Assembly: GCF_039541815.1 (NCBI RefSeq)
Contig: NZ_BAABGY010000006.1
Span: forward strand, 62,001 to 126,000
DNA from: Flavisolibacter amylovorans
GTDB lineage: Bacteria; Bacteroidota; Bacteroidia; Chitinophagales; Chitinophagaceae
DNA: 64,000 nucleotides
Direction: 5' to 3'
Positions 7,754 through 18,200 of this stretch are shown here, piece by piece (the stretch's first letter is position 1; each line of letters begins with the position of its first letter). The notes under the pieces are model-generated. The model did not search any database, was not told the origin of the DNA, and saw only the letters and a program-made list of their open reading frames with translations. The position numbers were made by a program, and so were the translations under genes.

Positions 7754-10162
7754 ATGATCCGTAATTATCTGCTTACCGCCATCCGCAATTTGCTGCGCTA
7801 CAAGGGCTTCTCGGCCATCAATATCGCGAGCCTCTCCATCGGCATCGCCGGCTGCCTGCTCCTCGGCCTCTTCGTATGGGACGAGCGCAGCTACGACCGC
7901 TTTCCGGGCGCCGACCGCACCTACCGCTTCTACGACGACCGCATCGACCCCGACGGCAATATCCGCATGGCCCTCATGCCGCCCACCTTCGGTCCCTATG
8001 CGCAGGCCCAGTTTCCCGAGGTCGAAGTAACGGCGCGTGTGATGGCCGTCAACGGCCGCTACCTGGTGGAGGCCGGCAACAAAAAGGGCTACGAAGAGGG
8101 CGGCCTTATGGCCGACTCGAGCTTCTTCCGCATCCTGCCGCTGCCGCTGCGGCAGGGCGACGCGGCCACAGCGCTCAATGGCCGCACCGACATCGTGCTG
8201 AGCGCGGAGCTCGCCAAAAAATACTTCGGCAACAGCGACCCGATGGGGCAGACCGTGCTGTATTCGAAGGAGCCCTACCAGGTCACGGGCGTGCTGGAGG
8301 AGCTGCCGGAGCGTACCCACCTGAAGTTCAGCTACCTGCTGCCCCTCTCGGCGCTCGACGTGCCCGCGGAGCGGATGCAGCGCTGGGGCTGGAACCAGTT
8401 CTTCACCTACCTGCGCCTGCGGCCGGGAGCCGATGCCAACGCCTTTATCGAAAAGTTCCGTAAGGCCGTCGATCCCTTCGTGAACGCCCCCGACGAGGTG
8501 TCCGACGAGCGGCACGTGGCCCGCCTGCAGCCCCTGCGCGACGTGCACCTCGGCTCGGCCGATTTCCAGTACGAGGTGGCGGAGCGCGGCAACGGAACCT
8601 ACGTGAACGCCCTTTCGCTCATCGCCGTATTTGTATTGCTGATCGCCGGCTTCAACTTCGTGAACCTGGCCACGGCACGCTCGATGCGCCGGGCCCGCGA
8701 GGTAGGAGTGCGCAAGGTCGTCGGCGCCGGCCGCGGGCAACTGCTCGCGCAGTTTACGGTAGAGACCGTCTTCCTGTCTTTTATCGCGGTGCTCCTGGCA
8801 TCGGGGATCACGGCGCTGGTGCTACCGGCACTGAACCAATTCACCGGGAAGGAGCTTTCTTTCAATCCTTTCCGTACACCGCTCCTGGGCCTCGGTCTGT
8901 TGCTCGGCGCCGTCGTCGTCGGGGTGCTCGCGGGCCTTTACCCTTCGCTCGTGCTCGCGCGCTTCCGCCCCGTGCAGGTGCTCAAGGGCAGCAAGGGCAA
9001 CGGCGGCTCCGGCCGCCTCGGCCTGCTGCGCCAGGGGCTCGTAGTAATACAGTTCTCGCTTTCGGCCCTGCTCATCGTGTGCGCCCTCAGCGTCTTCCGG
9101 CAGGTGCAGTACCTCCAGCAAAAGGAGCTGGGCTTCCGGAAAGAGCAGGTGCTCACCTTCCAGCTGCCCGACTCCTTTGCCCATAATGTTGAAGCCCTGA
9201 AGGCGGAGCTCCTCCGCTCGCCCGACGTGGTGTCGGCGACGGCGGGCTATGGCCTTCCCGGCGACATCTATGCCACCGATGCCGTTACCGTATTGCGCAA
9301 CGGCGGCGAAAGCAAGACCACCGTGCTGTTCAACGGCGACGAGGACTTTGTGAAGACGCTGGGCCTGCGGATCGTAGCCGGCCGCGACTTCTCGAAAGCC
9401 ATCGCCACCGACCGGGCCGAGGGCTTCCTGATCAATGAGTCGGCCGCGCGCGAGTTCGGTTTCGGCAGCGCACAGGCGGCCGTGGGGCAGCCCCTGCACT
9501 GGGAAACCTGGAGCAACGAGAACCCGCGCCCGGTCAAGAAGGGCCGCATCCTCGGCGTGGTGAAGGACTTTCATTACCGGAGCCTGCACGATAAGGTGGG
9601 CGCGCTCACGCTGCAATACTGGCCCGAATACTATAAGATGGCCGTGAAGGTGCGCACCGGCGATATGGAACGCACCCTCGCCCACGTGCGGGCCGCCTGG
9701 GCCCGCTTCGTGCCCGACCCGCTCGATCCCGCCTTCCTCGACGATTCCTTTGGTGCCATGTACCGGGCCGAGGAAAAGCTGGCGAGCCTGCTCTGGATCT
9801 TTACCGCCATGGCCATCTTCATCGGCTGCATGGGCCTCTTCGGCCTCGCCGCCTACGCCGCCGAGCAGCGCGTGAAGGAGATCGGCATCCGCAAGGTGCT
9901 GGGCGCCTCGCTCTTCGACCTGGCCGCACTGCTTTCGCGCAGCTTTTTAGGCCTCGTGGCGCTGGCAACGCTGCTGGCCTTCCCGGTCGCCTGGTGGGCC
10001 ATGAGCCGCTGGCTCGCCGACTTCCCCTACCGGGTGGGCCTCAGCCCCTGGATCTTCGCCCTTGCTGCCGGCGGTGTGCTGCTGGTGGCGCTGCTTACCG
10101 TAAGCTTCCAGACCCTGAAGGCCGCACTCGGCAATCCCGTCAAGACTCTTCGTACCGAATAA
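7754..10162 (+). CDS. FtsX/MacB-like ABC permease 2
   Basis: Second permease of the series, 802 residues, starting MIRNYLLTAIRNL. It shares with its neighbours the N-terminal helix (ASLSIGIAGCLLLGLFV), the first core, the coupling motif ATARSMRRAREVGVRKVVGA, the middle helix (LVVIQFSLSALLIVCALSVF), a second core and the terminal FtsX block with EQRVKEIGIRKVLGA. It begins 60 bp after permease 1 stops. Overall identity to permeases 1 and 3 is clearly partial, so these are old duplications or recruited paralogues rather than recent copies. Confidence 0.92.
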   Translation: MIRNYLLTAIRNLLRYKGFSAINIASLSIGIAGCLLLGLFVWDERSYDRFPGADRTYRFYDDRIDPDGNIRMALMPPTFGPYAQAQFPEVEVTARVMAVNGRYLVEAGNKKGYEEGGLMADSSFFRILPLPLRQGDAATALNGRTDIVLSAELAKKYFGNSDPMGQTVLYSKEPYQVTGVLEELPERTHLKFSYLLPLSALDVPAERMQRWGWNQFFTYLRLRPGADANAFIEKFRKAVDPFVNAPDEVSDERHVARLQPLRDVHLGSADFQYEVAERGNGTYVNALSLIAVFVLLIAGFNFVNLATARSMRRAREVGVRKVVGAGRGQLLAQFTVETVFLSFIAVLLASGITALVLPALNQFTGKELSFNPFRTPLLGLGLLLGAVVVGVLAGLYPSLVLARFRPVQVLKGSKGNGGSGRLGLLRQGLVVIQFSLSALLIVCALSVFRQVQYLQQKELGFRKEQVLTFQLPDSFAHNVEALKAELLRSPDVVSATAGYGLPGDIYATDAVTVLRNGGESKTTVLFNGDEDFVKTLGLRIVAGRDFSKAIATDRAEGFLINESAAREFGFGSAQAAVGQPLHWETWSNENPRPVKKGRILGVVKDFHYRSLHDKVGALTLQYWPEYYKMAVKVRTGDMERTLAHVRAAWARFVPDPLDPAFLDDSFGAMYRAEEKLASLLWIFTAMAIFIGCMGLFGLAAYAAEQRVKEIGIRKVLGASLFDLAALLSRSFLGLVALATLLAFPVAWWAMSRWLADFPYRVGLSPWIFALAAGGVLLVALLTVSFQTLKAALGNPVKTLRTE

Positions 10163-10172
10163 ATACAGTACC

Positions 10173-12584
10173 ATGTTCCGCAACCACCTCAAGGTCGCCT
10201 TTCGCTACCTGCTGCGTCATAAAAGCTATACGGCCACGAACCTGCTCGGGCTCTCGGTAGGCATCGCCTGCTGCCTGCTGCTCGCCCTGTTCGTGCGCAG
10301 CGAGTGGAGCTTCGACCGCTTCCACGAAAAGTCCGGTCGCATTTACCGCGCGTGGCTGCAGGAGCACTACAAGGGCGAGGTATTCACCAACACGGTCACG
10401 CCGATCCCGCTCGGGCCGGTGGTGAAGGAAGGCGTGCCCGATGTGGCAGCCTACTGCCGCGTAGCGGCCCTGCGGCCCTTCGTGCGCAACGGCGCCACGG
10501 TGCTGAGCGGCGACGTCAACATGGTCGACTCCAACTTCTTCGACCTGTTCGACTTCCCTTTCGTTGAGGGCAACCCGCGCGCGCTCCATGCGCCGCAGGC
10601 GATCCTGCTCACGCAGTCGGCCGCAAAGCGCTTCTTCGGCGCCACCCCGCCGATGGGCAAGGAACTGGAGCTGCGGCTGGGCGAGGATACGGTGCTCTTC
10701 ACGGTGGCAGGCTTGCTGAAAGACCCGCCGCTGGAGTCGAGCATCCGCTTCGAGATGCTGATCTCCTTTGCGCAGGCCCCGCATCTCTGGAGCGCCAACA
10801 CGCGCACGTCGGCCTGGTCGAACGTGGCCGTGGAAACCTACTTCCTGTTGCCGCCCGGCGCCACACCGGAGCCCGTGCAGGCCCGTATTGCCTCGGTGCT
10901 GAACCCGCTGGTGAAGGCCACCTACAAGCCGGGCGAGTACAACGTGCGGCTGCAGCGCCTCACCGACATTCACCTCGACAACAGCCTGCCGGAGGGCAAC
11001 CAGCCGGTGAGCGATCCGAAGTATGCCTATATCCTCGCCACCATCGGGCTTCTGGTGTTGCTCATCGCCTGCATCAACTTCGTGACCCTCGCCATCGGGC
11101 GCTCCGCGACGCGGGCGCTGGAGGTCGGTGTGCGCAAGGTGCTGGGTGCCGCGCGCCCGCAGCTGCTCGCGCAATACTGGGGCGAGGCCCTGCTGCTGAC
11201 GCTGATGGCCTTCGTGCTAGGCGCAGGCCTGGCGGCGGTCGCGTTGAAGCCGTTCAGCGCACTCGCCAACCGCGCGCTGGTGCCCCGGCTGGATGCCACC
11301 ACGCTCGCATTGTGCGGGGGCATCATCGCCGTGATCGCGCTGATCGCGGGCGTGTACCCTGCCCTCGTGCTTTCGCGCTTCCGGCCCATTCAGGTGCTGA
11401 AGGGGCGCCTGCAGGCCGGCGGCAACGTGGGGCTCTTTCGCAAGGCGCTGATCACCGGTCAGTTCCTGGCTTCCATCGTCATGATCATCTGCACCGTGGT
11501 GGTGGGCCGGCAACTGCAATACCTGCGCAGCAAGGACCTTGGCTTCAACCGGGAGCAATTGGTCGTATTACCCACCAACCAGCCGCGGCTCGAAGGCAAC
11601 GCACTGGCCGCCCGCTACCGGGTCGAGCTCGAAAAGCTCCCGTTCGTGCAGCAAACGAGTGTCTCGCTCTACTCGATGGCCGAGGCCGGCTGGATGTCGC
11701 TGGGCTACAGTGAGGAAGGCGGCCGCTTCCGCAGCTTCTCGTTCAACGCCGTGGACGCCGACTTCGTGGCCGCGCATGGGGTGCAGCTCGTGGCCGGCCG
11801 CAACTTCTCGAAGACGAACCCCGCCGACTCCGGCTTCGTGCTCGTGAACGAGGCCTTCGTGAAGGCCTTCGGGCTGAAGGACCCGGTGGGAGCGAAGCTT
11901 CCGTATAAATACGGGGAACGCATCCTCGGCGTGGTAAAAGACTTTCACTTCGAGTCGCTGCATACGGCCATCGGGCCGGCGGTGATGGCCCTGCGTCCCG
12001 ACAGCATCTTCCGGGCTTCTTCGGACGTGAGCTATGCCACCCCGCCGCGGCCCCGCCTCACGGTGCGCCTTGGCGCCGGCGACCACGGTGCCCACCTGGC
12101 TGCCCTGCAGGCGGCCTGGAAGCGCGTGGCCGGCGACCAGGAGTTTGCATACCGCTTTCTCGACGAGGCCCTCAACAGCGCCTACGAGCAGGAGGGACGC
12201 CTCGGCACGGTGGTGCGCTGGGCCTCGGGGCTCTCGGTGTTCATCGCCTGCATGGGGCTCTTCGGGCTGGCCACGCTGGTGGTGGTGCGCCGTACCCGCG
12301 AGATCGGCATCCGCAAGGTGCTGGGCGCGGAGGTGGGCTCCATCGTGACGCTGCTCTCGAAAGATTTCGTGCTGCTGGTGGGCCTTGCCGCGCTCGGGGG
12401 CTTCCCGCTCGCGTGGTGGATGCTCTCCAAATGGCTGCAGGACTTCGCCTACCGCATCGACATCCCGCTCTGGGTGTTCGGCGCCGCGGCCGGGGCCACG
12501 ATCGTCATAGCCCTCGCCACCGTGTGCCTGCAAACCGTGCGCGCTGCCCTCGCCAACCCCGTGCGCAGCCTGCGGTCGGAGTAG
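10173..12584 (+). CDS. FtsX/MacB-like ABC permease 3
   Basis: Third permease, 803 residues, 11 bp after permease 2. The same architecture is visible: N-terminal helix (GLSVGIACCLLLALFV), periplasmic core, FtsX block with IGRSATRALEVGVRKVLGA, central helix (TGQFLASIVMIICTVVV), second core, and a terminal block with VVRRTREIGIRKVLGA. The close spacing to permease 2 suggests co-translation. It is followed by a heptad-repeat gap and then the second ATPase. Three permeases and two ATPases in one operon suggest either a heteromeric complex or two transporters sharing one adaptor and channel. Confidence 0.92.
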   Translation: MFRNHLKVAFRYLLRHKSYTATNLLGLSVGIACCLLLALFVRSEWSFDRFHEKSGRIYRAWLQEHYKGEVFTNTVTPIPLGPVVKEGVPDVAAYCRVAALRPFVRNGATVLSGDVNMVDSNFFDLFDFPFVEGNPRALHAPQAILLTQSAAKRFFGATPPMGKELELRLGEDTVLFTVAGLLKDPPLESSIRFEMLISFAQAPHLWSANTRTSAWSNVAVETYFLLPPGATPEPVQARIASVLNPLVKATYKPGEYNVRLQRLTDIHLDNSLPEGNQPVSDPKYAYILATIGLLVLLIACINFVTLAIGRSATRALEVGVRKVLGAARPQLLAQYWGEALLLTLMAFVLGAGLAAVALKPFSALANRALVPRLDATTLALCGGIIAVIALIAGVYPALVLSRFRPIQVLKGRLQAGGNVGLFRKALITGQFLASIVMIICTVVVGRQLQYLRSKDLGFNREQLVVLPTNQPRLEGNALAARYRVELEKLPFVQQTSVSLYSMAEAGWMSLGYSEEGGRFRSFSFNAVDADFVAAHGVQLVAGRNFSKTNPADSGFVLVNEAFVKAFGLKDPVGAKLPYKYGERILGVVKDFHFESLHTAIGPAVMALRPDSIFRASSDVSYATPPRPRLTVRLGAGDHGAHLAALQAAWKRVAGDQEFAYRFLDEALNSAYEQEGRLGTVVRWASGLSVFIACMGLFGLATLVVVRRTREIGIRKVLGAEVGSIVTLLSKDFVLLVGLAALGGFPLAWWMLSKWLQDFAYRIDIPLWVFGAAAGATIVIALATVCLQTVRAALANPVRSLRSE

Positions 12585-12587
12585 GGA

Positions 12588-12638
12588 CGGCAATCGGGAA
12601 TCGGGAATCGGCAATCGATAATCGGGAATCGGGAATCC
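12588..12638. repeat. Heptanucleotide repeat array between permease 3 and ATPase 2
   Basis: Tandem 7-mers of the GGGAATC/GGCAATC/GATAATC type start three bases after the permease 3 stop. Unlike the copy at 5104-5229, no inverted partner array follows. The remaining sequence up to 12728 is unrelated and rich in AACCTTTCA/AACCTTTCAAAACC runs. Confidence 0.8.
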
Positions 12639-12728
12639 GTGCTCCCTTGATCACCCCGAACCTTACTGAGCCCTCCAACCTTTCAGAACCTTTCAAAACC
12701 ACCAAAACCTTTCAAAACCTATTTAAAG

Positions 12729-13421
12729 ATGATTTCCCTCGAACATATATCGAAATGGTACGACGTCGGCGGCAGGCCCTCGTTCGTACTTAAAGACATC
12801 AACCTCGACGTGCGGGAGGGCGAGTTCCTTTCCATCATGGGCCCGTCGGGCTCGGGCAAGAGCACGCTCCTCAACATTATCGGCACGCTCGACAAGCCCA
12901 ACGAGGGCCGCTACACCTTCGCCGGCCACGACGTGTTCGGGCTGAAAGAGAAGCAGCGGCACGAGCTCTATAAGAAGAACGTCGGCTTCATCTTCCAGGC
13001 CTACCACCTCATCGACGAGCTCACCGTGTACGAGAACATCGAGACGCCGCTGCTGTACCAGGATGTCAAAAGCTCCGAGCGGAAGGCCATCGTGGCCGAC
13101 CTGCTCGACCGCTTCGGCATCGTGGGCAAGAAGGACCTCTTCCCGCACCAGCTCTCCGGCGGGCAGCAGCAGCTGGTCGGCATCGTGCGCGCCATCGTGG
13201 CCCGCCCGCGCCTCCTGCTGGCCGACGAGCCCACGGGCAACCTGTCGTCGCAGCAAGGGGAGGAGATCATGCAGCTGTTCCGCCGCCTCAACGAGGAGGA
13301 CGGCGTCACCATTATCCAGGTCACGCACTCCGAGCGCAACGCCGCCTGGGGCGGGCGTATCGTCCACCTCCTCGACGGGCGCGTGTCCGCCATTTCCCAA
13401 CCGCAATCCCAACCGGTATGA
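12729..13421 (+). CDS. ABC transporter ATP-binding protein 2 (MacB/LolD type)
   Basis: Second ATPase, 230 residues. Walker A GPSGSGKST, Q-loop IFQAYHLI, Walker B LLLADEP and H-loop VTHSERN are present. The signature is LSGGQQQLVGIVRA in place of LSGGQQQRVAIARA, and the D-loop reads TGNLSSQQG with Ser where ATPase 1 has Asp. Both changes are in places that couple the two ATP sites, so this subunit may be divergent in activity or may dimerise with ATPase 1; that is inference. Its stop overlaps the TolC start by 4 bp. Confidence 0.93.
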   Translation: MISLEHISKWYDVGGRPSFVLKDINLDVREGEFLSIMGPSGSGKSTLLNIIGTLDKPNEGRYTFAGHDVFGLKEKQRHELYKKNVGFIFQAYHLIDELTVYENIETPLLYQDVKSSERKAIVADLLDRFGIVGKKDLFPHQLSGGQQQLVGIVRAIVARPRLLLADEPTGNLSSQQGEEIMQLFRRLNEEDGVTIIQVTHSERNAAWGGRIVHLLDGRVSAISQPQSQPV

Positions 13422-14743
13422 CCCTGCACCGTGTATTTCTACTGATCGTATTTGTACTGGCCGCCCGCCTGGCCGGCGCCCAGACCCTCACCCTGCAGCA
13501 ATGCATCGACACCGCGCTGGCGCGTAACCTCGACGTGGCCCGCACCGCCCTAGGTGCCGAGAGCGCCGAAGTGCAGCTGCAGCAGGCCCGCGGCGCCCGC
13601 CTGCCCAACCTGACCGGCGATCTGTACCATGCCTTCAACCAGGGGCGGGGCATCGACCCTACCTCCAACGGGTACGTGAACCAGAGCCTCAACTTCGCCA
13701 ACTACCAGCTCAATTCGGGGGTGGTGCTGTTCAACGGCGGCGCCCTCCGCCAGACGCAGCTGCAGCGGGCTGCTGCCTGGGAGGCCGCACGCCTCGAGGT
13801 GCAGCAGGCAAAAGACTTCCTGGCCATCAACGTGATCACCGCCTACCTGCAGCTTCTGATCAACGAGGACCTGCTGCAGGCCGTGACGCGCCAGGCCGAA
13901 TTGAGCCGCCAGCAATACGAGCGGCTGGAGCTGATGCACCGGCAGGGCGCCATCCGGCCCTCCGAACTGTCTGACATGAAAGGGCAGTGGATGGCCGACC
14001 AGCTTGCCATCAGCAATGCCCGCAACGCCCTGGAAACGGCGCGCCTGGTGCTGGCCCAGCTCCTGAACAAGCCCTACCACACGGGGCTCACCGTAGCCCG
14101 GATCGACACCAGTGCCTTCCGCGAGCCGTACGGCGCCACGGTGGCCCAGGTGCTGGAGGAGGCGTCGGGGCAGTTCCCGAGCCTGAAGGCGGCGGGGCTG
14201 CGCACGGAAAGCGCGCGGCACGGCATCCTCTCGGCCCGCGGTTCCCGCGCCCCGGTGCTGTCTGTAGGTGGGGGGCTCGCTACAGCCTATTCCAGCGCCG
14301 CGCGCGACGGCAGCGGCAAGCTCTCGTACAACAGCCAGTTGCGGAACAACTTCTCGACCACGGTAGGCGTGGGTCTCACGGTGCCGCTGTTCAACCGGCT
14401 GCAGGGGAGAAGCCGGGTGCGGCTCGCCGAGATCGAATGGAAGGCCACCCGGGTGCAGGAGGCGCTCGTGACCCAGCAGCTGCGGCAGCAGGTAGAGGCC
14501 GCCTGGCTCAACCTGACCAACGCGGGAGACCGGCTCGGGCTCCTCGAGACGCAGGCCGACGCCTATGCCGAATCCTATGCCGCCGCCGAAGTCCGCTACA
14601 AGGCCGGCGTGGGCACCTCGGTCGATTACCTGATCGCCAAAGACCGGATGGACCGGGCGCGGATCGGACTGATCATGGCCCGGTACGACTTCGTGCTCCG
14701 GAAGCAGGTGCTTGACTACTTCCGTGGAGCGGGAAGACGGTAA
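13418..14743 (+). CDS. TolC-family outer membrane efflux channel
   Basis: Outer-membrane exit duct, 441 residues, with a signal peptide (MTLHRVFLLIVFVLAARLAGA then QTLTLQQCIDTALARN, the standard start of mature TolC proteins). Two OEP repeats show the expected long helices, for example DFLAINVITAYLQLLINEDLLQAVTRQ and its equivalent near residues 340-420, with the beta segments between them. The start codon overlaps the ATPase 2 stop (ATGA), so it is translationally coupled and closes the export operon. A strong terminator follows 27 bp after the stop. Confidence 0.93.
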   Translation: MTLHRVFLLIVFVLAARLAGAQTLTLQQCIDTALARNLDVARTALGAESAEVQLQQARGARLPNLTGDLYHAFNQGRGIDPTSNGYVNQSLNFANYQLNSGVVLFNGGALRQTQLQRAAAWEAARLEVQQAKDFLAINVITAYLQLLINEDLLQAVTRQAELSRQQYERLELMHRQGAIRPSELSDMKGQWMADQLAISNARNALETARLVLAQLLNKPYHTGLTVARIDTSAFREPYGATVAQVLEEASGQFPSLKAAGLRTESARHGILSARGSRAPVLSVGGGLATAYSSAARDGSGKLSYNSQLRNNFSTTVGVGLTVPLFNRLQGRSRVRLAEIEWKATRVQEALVTQQLRQQVEAAWLNLTNAGDRLGLLETQADAYAESYAAAEVRYKAGVGTSVDYLIAKDRMDRARIGLIMARYDFVLRKQVLDYFRGAGRR

Positions 14744-14770
14744 AAGCGTCCAAGTTTTCCACAATTTTTC

Positions 14771-14797
14771 AGGTGGGCCCGACGGGCCCGCCTTTTT
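14771..14797 (+). terminator. Rho-independent terminator of the efflux operon
   Basis: A stem of AGGTGGGCCCG (14771-14781) and CGGGCCCGCCT (14783-14793), with one G-T wobble and a single-base loop, is followed by a T run. It sits 27 bp after the TolC stop. Confidence 0.85.
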
Positions 14798-15268
14798 CGC
14801 CTGCAGGCGGGCGGGTGGGGTAGGGATTTGTCACATAGCGCTTTCCACGGATGAGCCTGCGTAGTTTTACGAAGGGTGTCGCAAATACACTATGCCCCTT
14901 CTATTAAGTATAAATGCTTAAATTCACCCTATAGATAGGGGGATTAGAGAGGAATTAGTGTTAATAAAACCAAACTCTAATCTTAAAGAAGTCTGAAATT
15001 TCGGTAGATTGCGCAGTCTTTTTTAACGAATACTCCTATCCGAACAAGAGACCGGCTGACCGGAAAGAATTACCGAGACTGACCTAGAGAACCGACCGAA
15101 GCGACCGAATAGTGCACACTAGCTAAGTACGAGAGAAAGAAACAAAACCGGATGGCCCCCCGCCAGCGACCGTCTTTTTGCCGGTTATGCGCCGACCCCT
15201 TTTCCCCCGTTGTAAATAACGGACGTAACTATTGCTTGAAACGCTTTTTATACTTGATCTATACCGAC
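14798..15268 (+). promoter_or_regulatory. A+T-rich leader region of the T9SS adhesin island
   Basis: This 470-bp gap has no convincing gene and is much more A+T-rich than its surroundings. It contains a perfect inverted repeat CCCTAT-AG-ATAGGG at 14927-14940, a possible operator. A purine-rich stretch from about 15040 to 15105 contains six copies of ACCG. A near-match to the Bacteroidota -7 element occurs at 14862-14869 (TAGTTTTA), but its upstream TTTG partner is too far away. An in-frame ATG-less extension of the next gene up to 15152 is open, but its residues do not resemble a signal peptide. Confidence 0.45.
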
Positions 15269-18200
15269 ATGGCTATGAGAAAATGTCTACCTGTCTTCGT
15301 GAAACGAAGCTTTTTCCTGATGATGGTTCTGCTGGGCAGCCTTGCCCGACTGGGTGCCCAGACCGATATCCAGATCGGTACGGGCGCAGCCGGTAACGGG
15401 CCGACCACCTACCCGACGCCCATCGCCGACTATTTCGAGGGGATGCGTGCCCAGTACCTGTACCGGGCCTCTGAGCTCATTGCTGCCGGTATGTCGCCGG
15501 GCAACATCACATCCCTGAAATGGAACGTGCTGACGGTGAACACGGATGTGGACCCGGGCGCGCCGCCGATCGAGAACTTCACGATCCGGATCGGCACCAC
15601 CGCAACCGCGTCCCTCACCAACAACACCTGGGAGACGGTCACGAACACGGTGTATACCAATGCTTCCTACACCAACACCACTACCGGCTGGAATGCCTTT
15701 AACTTCAGCGCACCGTTCTTCTGGAATGGTGTTGACAATATTGTAGTGGAGGTCTGCCATGGCGACCCGGGCAACGCCGGGGCCGACTTCTGGACCAGCA
15801 ATACCATCGTTGCCTGGACCACGGGCCTCGCCTTCAACGGCTCCCACACCCGCGTTGCCGACAACCTCGGTAACCTTTGCGGCACTACCGTTACCACCAA
15901 CACCGGGACGCAGACGACGCGTCCCAACATCATTTTCACCTATACCCCAGCCGCCGCCTGCGCCGGCGCTCCCACGGGCGGTACCGCCACTTCCAGTACC
16001 GCGGTGGTTTGCCTGGGCACCCCCTTCACGCTGACGCCCTCGGGTACCTCGCTCGCTACCGGCCTTACTTACCAGTGGCAGTCCTCGCCCAATAACATGG
16101 ATCCCTGGACCGACATCGCCGGTGGCGACGTCTACAGCTTCACCACTACGCAGTTGACCACGACCTACTACCGCCTCAAGGTGACCTGTACCAACGCCGG
16201 CGGCAGCTCCAGCTTCTCGTCGAGCGTGCTGGTGACGAGCCCTGCGGCCGTATCGGGTACCTTCACCATCAACAACGCCCTGCCTACCGGCGGCACCAAC
16301 TTCACCAGCTTCAACGATGCCTATAACTATATCAAGTGCGGCATCAGCGACGACGTGATCTTCAACGTGGCTCCCGGCAGCGGTCCGTACAACGAGCGCC
16401 TGGAGATGATCGCCGTGCCCGGCGCCTCCAGCGTCAACACCGTGACCTTTAACGGTAACGGCGCCACCATCCAGTCGATCGGCACGGGCGCGTCCCGCGC
16501 GGTGATCCGCCTCGACGGCGCCGACCACATCACGTTCAACAACCTCGTGATCACGGCCACCAGCACCGCAGCGGCCGACTTCGGCTATGGCGTGCAGCTG
16601 CTTAACAACGCCGACTCCAACACGGTGGCCAACTGTACGATCAACATCAACACCACCAACACCAACACCAACTACGCGGGTATCGTCATGAGCGGCTCGG
16701 CCACCTCGGCTACCGCCACCGGCGCCACGCAGTGCGACTTCAACACCTTCCGTAACAATACCATCATCGGCGGCTACTATGGCATTACGATCGTAGGTAG
16801 CGCTACCGAGGCGGTGATGAACAACCGTGTGCTGAACAACCGGATCCAGGACTTCTACTTCTATGGCGTGTACCTGAACGGCAACTTCAACACGCAGGTG
16901 GACTCCAACGTGATCAGCCGCCCGACCCGTGCCACGGTTTCGACCTTCAACGGGGTATATATGACGGGCCTCAGCACGAGCGTCGACATCACGCGCAACA
17001 CCTTCACCAATCCCTACGGCGGCGCCCCCGCCAGCACGGGCACTTCCTACGCAGTATTCATGACCGGCGTGGACGCGCTCGGCACCCTGGAGAACGTGAT
17101 CGCCAACAACCTTGTATACAATATCACCGGCACGGGCGATGCGTACGGCTTCTACAACACGAGCTCCGACAACGTCTTCTATTACCACAACACCATCGTG
17201 CTCGACGGCACCGGCAGCAACACCGCGGTGACGCGTGGCTTCTACCAGACCACGAGCGCTGCCGGCATCGAGTTCCGCAACAACATCGTGGCCATCAGCC
17301 GCGGCGGCAACGGCACCAAGACGGCCATCTTCTTCAACACGGCGGCCAGCACCATCGTGTCGAACCGCAACGACTTCTACATCACTTCGACCGGCGGCAT
17401 CAACCAGGTCGGCAGCGTGGGCACCACGGGCGCCGCTACGCTCGCTGCCTGGCAGGCCCTTTCCACGCAGGATGCCAACTCGGTAACGACGAACCCCGTG
17501 TTCACGGATCCGCTGAACGGCAACTTCAAGCCTACGAGCGCTTCGGTGAACGACCTGGGCACGCCCGTCGGCATTACGAACGACATCCTCGGCGTGACCC
17601 GCGATCCGAACTTCCCCGATATCGGTGCGTACGAGTTTGCGCCGCTGCCCTGTACCACACCGCCCACGCCCGGCGTCGCCGCCGTGTCGACTACCCCGGT
17701 GTGCGTGAACAACTCCGTGCAGCTGTCCCTCTCGGGCAACTCCACCGGCCTCACACAAACGTATACCTGGCAGACCTCGCCCACCGGCGACCCCGCCTCC
17801 TTCGTGTCGATCGGTAACGCGCTGACGAACCCCGACACGACGATCCTTTCTTCCACGACGCTGTACTACCGCGTGGCCGTGACCTGCGGACCGAGCACGA
17901 CCTTCTCCACGGCGGTGCTGCTGACGGTGAACCCTGCCCTGCCTGCCGGTACCTATACCATCAACTCGGCCGCGCCTACGGTGCCCCTGGTGAACTACAC
18001 CAGCTTTGCCGATGCGAAGGCCGCCTTGGCCTGCGGCATTACAGGTTCCGTTGTCTTCAACGTGCTCCCGGGCGCCAATGCCGGCATCTACAACGAGCAA
18101 CTCGTGCTCAACGCGGTGCCCGGTACCTCGGCTACCAGCACGATCACGTTCAACGGCAACGGCAACACGCTGCAGTTCCTCTCCACCACGAACGACGAGC

